This document shows, one piece after another, positions 53,719-62,300 of a DNA stretch of 64,000 bases (its first letter is position 1; the number at the start of each line of letters is the position of its first letter). A program made the position numbers and the translations under genes. This DNA is from Hoeflea sp. (GTDB taxonomy: Bacteria; Pseudomonadota; Alphaproteobacteria; Rhizobiales; Rhizobiaceae). The notes beneath the pieces are model-generated. The model was not told the origin of the DNA and did not search any database. It saw nothing but the letters and a program-made list of their open reading frames with translations. Where the stretch lies: positions 124,001 through 188,000 of the forward strand of contig NZ_NVXQ01000001.1 in assembly GCF_002733955.1 (NCBI RefSeq). The letters are read 5' to 3'.

Positions 53719-53997
53719 ATGGCGATTAAGAGACCGAAGCCCGAAGAGATTGTCGTGAAGTTGCGGCAGGTTGAAGTTCTGATGGGGCAAGGCATGCCCC
53801 GGATAGATGCGATCCGTCAGATCGGCGTGACTGAGCAAACCTATTATCGCTGGAAGAAGAAGTACGGCGGAATGGGCGCAGAACAACTCAAGGAACTGAA
53901 ACGACTCCAGAAAGAGAACGAGCGTCTTCGTCGGGCTGTGTCGGACCTGACGCTGGACAAGCTGATCCTGTCAGAGGCCGCAAAGGGAAACTTCTGA
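53719..53997 (+). CDS. IS407-like transposase OrfA
   Basis: 92 residues. [43 protein letters not shown] is the HTH_Tnp_1 of the IS407 group, with a zipper [23 protein letters not shown]. Ends beside AAAGGGAAAC, a possible frameshift site for the OrfAB fusion. Confidence 0.92.
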   Translation: MAIKRPKPEEIVVKLRQVEVLMGQGMPRIDAIRQIGVTEQTYYRWKKKYGGMGAEQLKELKRLQKENERLRRAVSDLTLDKLILSEAAKGNF

Positions 53998-54041
53998 GCC
54001 CCTCGCGTCGGCGTGCCTGCATCGACCTCGTTCGCAGCAAG

Positions 54042-54845
54042 ATGAAGGTTTCGGAGCGACGTGTTTGTCGCGTTCTTGGCCAGCACCGATCCACGCAGAG
54101 ACGTTTGCCGCAAGGCCGTGCTGACGAAGAACGTCTGGTGGCCGACATGATCGAGCTGACACGCCAGTACGGCCGATATGGCTACCGCAGGGTCGCAGCC
54201 TTGTTGAGAGGCGCAGGCTGGCAGGTGAATGACAAACGTGTTGAGCGTTTGTGGAAGCGCGAGGGGCTTAAAGTGCCAATGAAGCAACCCAAAAAGGGGC
54301 GGCTCTGGATGAATGACGGGTCATGTGTCCGGCTTCGTCCCGAGTATCGCAATCACGTCTGGTCATACGACTTCGTGCATCATCGGACTGACGATGGCAG
54401 GGCGTTCCGGACCTTGAACATCCTGGACGAGTACAGCCGGGAATGCCTTGCGATCCGGGTGAAGCGAAAGCTGAACTCGACCGAGGTCATTGATGCGTTG
54501 ACGGATCTGTTCATCCTCCGTGGTGTGCCAGCCTATATCCGATCAGATAATGGCCCTGAGTTCATTGCTGAGGCCGTCAGAGACTGGATCAAAGCCGTTG
54601 GGGCCAAAACGGCATACATCGAGCCTGGGTCGCCCTGGGAGAACGGATACTGCGAGAGCTTCAACGGGAGGATGCGGGATGAATTGCTGAACGGTGAAGT
54701 CTTCTATTCGTTGCGTGAGGCCCAGATCATCATCGAAAGCTGGAGGACCCACTACAACACCAAACGACCCCACAGTGCTCTGGGCTACAACCCACCTGCG
54801 CCAGAGGCCATCGTCCCGATGGACCAAAGGCCGATCATGCACTAA
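54042..54845 (+). CDS. IS407-like transposase OrfB
   Basis: 267 residues from ATG 54042; the frame is open from about 53990 ([16 protein letters not shown]), consistent with translation by frameshift from orf[19 protein letters not shown], then DDE in [24 protein letters not shown] and [15 protein letters not shown]. Complete. Confidence 0.92.
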   Translation: MKVSERRVCRVLGQHRSTQRRLPQGRADEERLVADMIELTRQYGRYGYRRVAALLRGAGWQVNDKRVERLWKREGLKVPMKQPKKGRLWMNDGSCVRLRPEYRNHVWSYDFVHHRTDDGRAFRTLNILDEYSRECLAIRVKRKLNSTEVIDALTDLFILRGVPAYIRSDNGPEFIAEAVRDWIKAVGAKTAYIEPGSPWENGYCESFNGRMRDELLNGEVFYSLREAQIIIESWRTHYNTKRPHSALGYNPPAPEAIVPMDQRPIMH

Positions 54846-54924
54846 CTTTCAAAATGGACCACTCAAGTGGGGCTGCTCAGGTCAATATTTCGCTTATCAC
54901 AGAGGTGGTCCCGTCTCTTGAGAC

Positions 54925-55737
54925 GGTCCTGTCATAGTAAAGCGAACTCGGCTCAGTTTTCCAGGAATTGCAGTCTGTTAGGCCGTGCACAGGTCGCGCC
55001 ACTCGGCGAGGGCAGCTGCGCGGTTAAGCTTGAAATTCTGTCGGCTGTATAGATGGCGCTCCTGGTTGAAATGGTTGAAGACCGATGCGTGAACAGAGGC
55101 GAATTTTTGCAGACTTCGCATTCGCCTGAAATGCAGCATCGCCCGCTCCCGTCTTCTGAACGGCTGGTGCAAATTCTCCCACGATTGTTCTTCCAGCGGC
55201 CTGATTCCTGTCGGTCGCGGATGCCGAGTTCATTTAGCGCAGCGCCATACGAGCGGAGACGGTCTGTGACCAACTCCTCAGCGCGACCGTGCCGCTTCAG
55301 TGATTTCTTGAGGAATTTCAACGCAGCTTTCTTGTTGCGCCTCTTGGTCACGAAGCTCTCGAGCACCTCGCCCTCGTGATCGACGGCCCGCCAAAGATAG
55401 TGCTGCTGGCCGTTGATCTTCACGAAGACCTCATCCAGATGCCACCGCCAGCGGCTCGACCGCATCCCCTCAACGCGCCGCTTTCGGATTTCTGATGCAA
55501 ATATCGGACCGAACCTGTTCCACCAGAACCGCACGCACTCGTGGCTGATGTCTATGCCGCGTTCGTGCAGAAGGTCCTCGACGTTGCGCAACGACAGAGG
55601 GAACCGCACATACATCATTACAGCCAGGCGGATGATCTCGGGTGAGGTTTTGAAGTACCGGAACGGAGATCTCTGGGTCATGCCGCGACGCTAGGCGACC
55701 GCGCTGCCACGTTCAAGAATTTTGTTCTGACAATGCC
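54925..55737 (-). mobile_element. IS6-family element with broken transposase
   Basis: Ends GGTCCTGTCATAG (54925) and, read inward, GGCATTGTCAGAA (55737), about 813 bp. No matching 8-base flanks. Its right 55 bases recur alone at 20573-20627. Confidence 0.75.
54978..55681 (-). pseudogene. IS6-family transposase inactivated by a frameshift
   Basis: From ATG 55681 the first 180 residues follow the intact 36253 copy closely (VIRLAVMM-like IIRLAVMMYVRF, WHLDEVFVKING). Near 55180 one base is missing in the codons for NNRAEN, which become NNRGRICTS; the catalytic Glu is lost from the frame. The correct frame continues as HQPFRRRERAMLHF to 54978. Inactive unless trans-complemented by the 36253 transposase. 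Confidence 0.9.
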
Positions 55738-55877
55738 GCATATTGGAATACCGCATTAACCTCGCCACTGTTTCTGTAGCCGCAAACAGGTTGTTGCGGG
55801 GCCCATCTGTTGCACAAGTCCGATCGGTGATACAGATGGATATTACAAAATCTCAAAAGAAATTTTCGAGGCCCTAG

Positions 55878-58800
55878 ATGCAAGTTCAGTTTCACTTTTC
55901 TAAAGTTGTTGTGTTCATTGCTATCTCGATTTTTTTGATGATCTTCGCTGAGGCGCAAGCGAAGAATATCTCAAGCGATCAAGTTGAGGTTCTTCAGTCT
56001 CACCTTCTGGAAGAGGGATACTTGACCGGTGACATAGACGGAGAAATAGGTCCCAAAACCAATGCGGCGATCGCTGCCGCAGTTGAAAGGGGCAAATTAC
56101 CGCCCAGATTTCTAGAGCCAAGCGAATATTACGAGTGGGTTCTCAACAATGGAACATCATTGTCGGTCTTGCTGGCTTCGGGGCGCTCATTTGAGATGCA
56201 CGGTAAGATTAAAGATCGGGGCCGGAGCAAAAAATACGACATCAATATTTCCAGTCGTAATTCGCGTATCAGCGTGAATTATCCTTCATTCCCTTGCGGA
56301 GGATATTGGACTCTTCAGTCAATCAACGGAAAGACCATAAAATTTGGGGAGCGAATTACCAACAGTTCAAAGTGCATAAAGTCTGGGAATGTTGTTTTAC
56401 GTCGTACAGGAGATTCCTACGAATTCTCATGGCACAGCGATAAAAAGAACAAACTACTTGCGACCGGTAAAATCGCGTTCGTGCAAGTAAACGACCCGAA
56501 AATTGGTCATTCTGAAACAGCAGCAAAGAAATCCGACCAACATGATGTCAAGCGCACTGAAAAACCTTCAAATACAGCCAAGCTGAGCAAAGGCGAATCA
56601 AAAGCGAAAGCGGAAAATGTGGCGGAAGCGATTGCTGGCGTTAATGTCTATGAGGACATTGCCGGTGTCTGGCACGGGACATTTTATTGCGGCAGGCAAA
56701 CCCAGGATGTTGAGATTCAAATTTTCAACCGCAATGGCCGCTATATGGGGTTTATGCGTTCATTCAATGACTTGAAGTTGCGCTTTGAGACGCTGGGTCC
56801 TGCTCAGTATGAAATTTTGGTTGGACAGAACAAGAAGGGCACTCAGTTGACCCTTTATTCCGGCGAAGGAATGCCGCGAATTATGGTGGCGGATTTTCGA
56901 GGGGATTGCACCAAGGCAATTGTCATTCGCCATGATGTGATTCCGGATTTGGCTGCATTTCGCCCATACAACACACGCAGCGAAATGTGGCCCGGACAGC
57001 AAAAGATGTTTTGCAAGAAGGTGGTTGAAGAGTGGGCGCGGGTGGCGAGTGACTTCTATGATGCGTCGCGGACACTTCGCCATCAATTCGATCCCTATCT
57101 TGCCAATTTTAACCCGGACCGTTCTCTCTCTGCAGCCATGTTTTCTGATGAGGCATTTTCGAAATATTTCGGAATGAACTCGAAGGACATGCCAGTTGAG
57201 GCGTTCGATAGGTTGATAGGGCAGCTAAAGGGCTGCTTGATTTCCACCGATGAGGTTTATTCGAAACGAATTGCCTCCGAACGGTCTGTGGCGGCAGCGC
57301 GAAGGAAGCTGCTGAATGGCGAAGCAGTGACCGGTGAGGATGTGATTCTTGCCCCGGAGTTCCAGGCATTTGTTGAAAACCGCAGCGCGGGGCGGCCAAC
57401 CGCTGCGTCCATCATTGGCGATTGGCGGCAGGCTCTTTCGGCTACGGACCCCATCGCGGCAACTGGCGCTTTGATAGCCGACAAGGCGGCGGCGCTGAGC
57501 GATGTGCCGCCAGCGGAATTGGAAGTCGCGCTATCCGCGATGCTGCGGGAAGCGTCGGGCATTACCTCTGCCGGGTTAGGGACGGCGTCGCTGCCTCCGG
57601 TGGTGGCTGTGGCTGACCACAAACCGGGGCACATTCTGTTGAGCCCACAATTTGGGGACTATATCTATTTGCCTGAAAGATGGGCGTCCCCCGACAAATG
57701 TTCCAAGGACATGCGGCTTCATGTCGATCTGCGCAGCTTACTCTCGCTGTCGCAGTTGCACCGGCCGGCCTATGCGAAGGGCCAGTTCTGGCCGGCGCTG
57801 GACGTACTCAACGATGTGTGCGCCGGACGGCACGTTTCGACAGTTGCGCGATTTACCGTTGGTGCCGACTTCTACTATGGCGACGAATTGGTGGCGCAGG
57901 CGCTGATCGGGCGCGAAGAATGGGAATTCTGGGCCGATGAAATTAAGCTATTCCGCGAACCCGTGCCACGAGCAAAGGACGACCCTGATTACCTCTATGA
58001 TATGGCTTATGCCCTCCGCATTTCTGACAAGGATGCACTTTCGGGAATAGATGTCGAGAAGCCCGAAGCTGGTGGGATGCCTTTGCTGCGGACCTTGGCG
58101 GACCGGGGCGATCTGCAGGCGCAGGTGCATCTGGCGGCGGGGAGTATCGGGCTTGGTCTGACGCGATCACCGCAGATTGAGGATGCGGCCTTGATGAAAG
58201 ACGCCGCGGCTAAAGGTAGCGCCGTGGCATCGTATCTCTTGGCGATGGAACTGGGCAACCGCACCAATTTTATCCCGGACAGGCCGATTGCGCCAACGGA
58301 CTTTGCGAGCATATCGGCGCAGGATCAGGCTGACTTCAAGCTTTGGTATGCCAAAGCGAAGCTTGGCGGTGTCTTTTATTCCGTGTTCTTTGATCATGCT
58401 GCGGAGGAGTGGGGCATCGATGCCACCGCGGCAATCAATTTTGCGCAGGCAAATGAGCTAAAGGGGACTTCGGACCAGGTTCGGGAACAGGGCGGTGGAC
58501 CGGTTGCCCTATCGCGGGAGCGGGCGCGTGTCGCGCTACTGCAACATATTCAACGGGACCGCTGCAACAAAATAGGGGCGTACATGAATGCGCCGTCTGA
58601 TCTTGCGCTTGGTAATCTGTTTGTGAATTTTGAAGTATCCGGGCGCTGGTGCGTGATTTCGCAAAATCTGGCAATGGGGGCCTATGATCTCCGATTGTCG
58701 ATCGATCGGATCGAGCAGTTCTCCTGTTCCGGATCCGAGAGTGTGCAGGACTGCGCTCTGGATTTTTATTGGGAGTATCGTCTCGATTCCTCCGGCACTG

Positions 58801-58934
58801 CCTCGGACCAGTCGGCGATTGATTTGATTGTGGGCGGGGGGGTGCGCGCGATGACCGCTTTGCCCGTTCGCGCACGCGGAAGGTTTTCGTTGAGTGACGG
58901 GGTGTGGTCGCTTGTTGGCGACCTTGACTATTAG
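55878..58934 (+). CDS. Large exported protein with peptidoglycan-binding-like domain
   Basis: 1018 residues. Signal peptide about 1-28 (VVVFIAISIFLMIFAEAQA). Residues 33-72 (VEVLQSHLLEEGYLTGDIDG, then GPKTNAAIAAA) are a PG_binding_1 domain. A second beta-rich module (WHGTFYCGRQTQDVEIQIF, near 265-340) resembles small extracellular barrel domains; a repeat region near 720-790 (ALMKDAAAKGSAVASYLLAMELG) is Sel1/TPR-like. The gene is AT-rich at its start and GC-rich later. Monocistronic between an IS6 copy and a large ATPase gene. Function unknown; possibly a periplasmic scaffold or stress protein. Confidence 0.75.
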   Translation: MQVQFHFSKVVVFIAISIFLMIFAEAQAKNISSDQVEVLQSHLLEEGYLTGDIDGEIGPKTNAAIAAAVERGKLPPRFLEPSEYYEWVLNNGTSLSVLLASGRSFEMHGKIKDRGRSKKYDINISSRNSRISVNYPSFPCGGYWTLQSINGKTIKFGERITNSSKCIKSGNVVLRRTGDSYEFSWHSDKKNKLLATGKIAFVQVNDPKIGHSETAAKKSDQHDVKRTEKPSNTAKLSKGESKAKAENVAEAIAGVNVYEDIAGVWHGTFYCGRQTQDVEIQIFNRNGRYMGFMRSFNDLKLRFETLGPAQYEILVGQNKKGTQLTLYSGEGMPRIMVADFRGDCTKAIVIRHDVIPDLAAFRPYNTRSEMWPGQQKMFCKKVVEEWARVASDFYDASRTLRHQFDPYLANFNPDRSLSAAMFSDEAFSKYFGMNSKDMPVEAFDRLIGQLKGCLISTDEVYSKRIASERSVAAARRKLLNGEAVTGEDVILAPEFQAFVENRSAGRPTAASIIGDWRQALSATDPIAATGALIADKAAALSDVPPAELEVALSAMLREASGITSAGLGTASLPPVVAVADHKPGHILLSPQFGDYIYLPERWASPDKCSKDMRLHVDLRSLLSLSQLHRPAYAKGQFWPALDVLNDVCAGRHVSTVARFTVGADFYYGDELVAQALIGREEWEFWADEIKLFREPVPRAKDDPDYLYDMAYALRISDKDALSGIDVEKPEAGGMPLLRTLADRGDLQAQVHLAAGSIGLGLTRSPQIEDAALMKDAAAKGSAVASYLLAMELGNRTNFIPDRPIAPTDFASISAQDQADFKLWYAKAKLGGVFYSVFFDHAAEEWGIDATAAINFAQANELKGTSDQVREQGGGPVALSRERARVALLQHIQRDRCNKIGAYMNAPSDLALGNLFVNFEVSGRWCVISQNLAMGAYDLRLSIDRIEQFSCSGSESVQDCALDFYWEYRLDSSGTASDQSAIDLIVGGGVRAMTALPVRARGRFSLSDGVWSLVGDLDY

Positions 58935-59361
58935 ATGTGGGCGCGCTGTCCCCCCTGTTGGAACGCCGGATCGTACTCCAATCTCCGACACTGACGTGCT
59001 CCCGCCAAATCGGACCATTTATCGCTGGAATTTTCCAATTATGAATTCCGCCAGGACAGAAGCAGGGTTCCAGGTGAATTACCCTCCTTCGGAGGTTTCA
59101 GGATCGGGTTAGGCTCCGTAGCGCTCGTTATGCGATCTGATGCTGGAGACACCTTTGTGGCTTCGTCGAACGACTGAAATGGGGCCGGGAGCGGACTGAC
59201 AGCTTTATGGGCGGCGCAGAGGCTAAGCTGACGTGCATACAACCTAGAACTTTGGTGTCTTCGTCACATAGCGGTCTATTGAACTTCCATCGTGCTGCCC
59301 GTGGCACGTGTAAGAGCTGCCAATTGTTTGTCGAGCAGCAATGGCATGGTTGGTGATGCAC
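58935..59361. other. Intergenic region with dispersed repeats
   Basis: About 430 bases between convergent genes, no gene supported. 59050-59130 resembles 36012-36100, and 59118-59215 resembles 20411-20500. Confidence 0.5.
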
Positions 59362-62300
59362 TCACCGGGGCGGAGTTCCGGTTTTTGTCTCCGCTTGGAT
59401 CCGTAACTCCAAATCGTGGGCTTCTGACACGCCGAGGCTGACGAGGCGGCCAAGGATTGCGTCAATCCGACTGCGCGAAGGGTGAACCTGGCGATACAGT
59501 GAAGGATCCTCGGCCGCCGTCGCTTCGAACCATTCAGCGATCTTTCGACCAATTCCGAGCTCATGCCACATTGCCCGGTCGCCATTCGTTACTTCGAGCC
59601 ACGTCTCGACTGCGAACAGGAGGAAGCCGAGATGCCGCGCGGTTGGCGCCACGTTCAAGGTGTTCATCGTACAGAGCGCGATGAAGGCTGTGGGGCCGCC
59701 CCGCATCATGGGGCGCACCGTTTCAAGAAGCGGATCGACGCGGTCAAACACGGCGGGAACTAGATAGGTTTTGGTGCCGGAGAAGGAACTGTGAAGGTTC
59801 ATCAGCAGCATGCCGATTGTCGGACCGGTTTCGATGTCGATCCCGAGGTCTCCTCGGCGACGGTCCCAAGACCACCGGTCCAGCGCGAGCGTCCTCGTTA
59901 CGAGCCGCTGCCGCAAAGCGAACGCGCGATCTGACGGCCGGTTCGGCTCGTTGAAATAACGGACGTCGGCGGCATGAATTAGCGTTTCGGCCACATCGCA
60001 GAATGGCCGATCGGGCAGCTCAAGGATCGGCTGCAGGATGAACTCGAAACGACCCTGCGTGGCGTCCATCAAAGCTGACGCAGCCAACGAGTAGAACTGA
60101 TGATTCCATGCGTCGGGCGTCTGATTCAGTTCGGCATCAGCGGAATAGCCATGACCGTTCAACCGCGCGGACCAAAGCGCATAGGCATCAACAATCTCCT
60201 CATACCAGCGTGGCAGAGCGTCACCTTCGCCTCTGAGCAGACTGATCCACCTTGCGAGTCCTTGATTGTCGACGCGAATTACGGCTTCCCTGGAACTGCG
60301 CCTGAAAGAGTCATCATCACGCTTGAGCTCGACGCGTGAGCCGTTCGGTGAGAGGATCGCACGCGGCTGGCGCGAGAACGACGGCGTCTCTTCGGGGAGG
60401 TCTGGCCAGTTCGGCTCGGGCCCGCCATCGAGCCAGGCGATCTCCGCAGCAACCGCGTCGGCGTCCTGTCCCGATTTCTCCTTCTCGTAAGCCTCTCTAG
60501 TGGACTCGTCCTCGTCATGGGGGTGCCAACGCCAACGACACGAGGTGAAAGCGATACGCACCGCGGCCTTGATCAGTTGCGGGTTGACCTCGTGGATGCT
60601 CTCACGCGCTGCGGTGATCGCAATTACGGCGGCGTGATCTTGCCGAGCGACTGTGCGAAGCAGGTGGTTACAGTCCGAGACAAGCTGCCTCCGCCGCCAA
60701 AGATGGATGAGGGCGCATATGCCCTGCGCTGGCCGGTGGAAGTCCAGCCGTTCGTTCGAGCCGTAGTGGTCGACCTCTTCCGCCAAGGCTGCGGCAATCA
60801 CTGTTCGAACCCAGTCCTCATGCTCGGCAAGGAGGGCATCGTCGCCGTCCCGCGCAACAAGCATGGCCGTCGAAACCAAGCGCGTCGATCGCGACTTGAG
60901 ATAATCTGTATCGCTGTAGTCGGGTAGATCGCCGGCAGCATATTCGACGGCCTCGCGTGCCAAATCCGGCGAGCCTTTCACTGGATCGCTGATTGCAAGC
61001 TGAATTCTCACCTCAATAGTGCTGGAACGCTCATGGGCCTGTCGGCGGGCCTCTAGGCGCTCGAGATGCTCGGCTTCAACAGGTGGCGACCTGTAAGCGA
61101 AGCCGCCTTCGACCTCCACCCAGTTCGTCCGGTCGAGCATATTGAGTGCATAGGATCCCATGAAAGCGGGATCGCCGAAATTCGCTTCGTCGCTATACGA
61201 GCCGGCATTTTCGACTGCCTCAGCCAACAAGGAGCGCACCTTCTGCCCGGAGTCATCCTCGCCGATGTAATAGGGGATAAGTCGCTCGAGCGAGATGGAG
61301 CGCGATTGGCGCTTTGCGAGATCGGCAAGCATGACGCGGCCTTTGGGTTCCTTCTGCAGCATCATCGCCCCTCCAAGACTCTCCAACGTCAAACGGGTGC
61401 GATCGTTGGCAAGCAGGTCCGGGTTAGCCACAAACGGGACAAGCGCGTCGCGCGTCGTCGGCCAATGAGATAGCAGCACGTCGAGCCCGATCAGCAGATA
61501 GGCGGCGCAGCTACCTTCCGGTCCGAGGATGTCCCGAAGAACCGCGTCAACATCTTCACCTCTATCGAGGCGCTCTTGTGACCAAGCTTCGAGTGCCATT
61601 AGTCCAGAAGACGCAGAATATTCCTGCGCTTGGCTGGAGCGTGACCAGTAATAGGTCTGGACCCATGGAAAGAAGCGCGGCTTCCCGTTGAAAACGATAG
61701 TAAAGCCGTCCGTTCCCGCCTTCACGCCATCCGCGCGGTGCGCAACCGCTGCGTCAACGAGTGTTCGGATTAGGCCGAGTCCGATCTCGGGGTCTGCATC
61801 GAGCAAGTCTAGAAAAGGAGGCTGCGCTGGCGACACCGGCATGTAGTCGTTATCCGCAAAGCCGAACGCGCCGTTCAGGGTATCCCGTCGTGATGGGCCT
61901 CGACGTGGCTGTTCAATAAGACTGGACGTTATAAGCGCCGCAAGTTCGTTCGGCGCGACGCTGGCCAAGGCCTTGCTGAACGGCCGAATTGCCTTGACCT
62001 TGTAGTGATCGTTCTCTTTCGCGATCGCCGTCAAATAGGCCTTCGTGTCTTCCGGCGCGTGCGACGCCATAAGAAGCGCCATGGTTCGAAGATCCTCGAT
62101 CAACGTCGTGCGCGACTGGCGTTCTAACCGTGGCGCATCCGCGGCACCCGGGATCGTGATGTTGGTGTCACGCAAGTCGAGTTGCATCAGCCAGCCGAAG
62201 AGCATCTTCGCCGTTACCCGTCCGAGTTCGCGGACGCTCATAATCGTGAGGAACTGGATTTCAGCGAGCCTCACGATGGCAGCGATCGCCTGGATTGGGA

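Larger units (their letters stand above)
53662..54879 (+). mobile_element. IS407-like (IS3-family) element, 1218 bp
   Basis: The left end TGAGCCTCCCC and, read inward, the right end TGAGCAGCCCC share a TTGA..GGTCCA block further in. Both orfA and orfB are intact. No target duplication (GGC / GGT). Confidence 0.85.
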
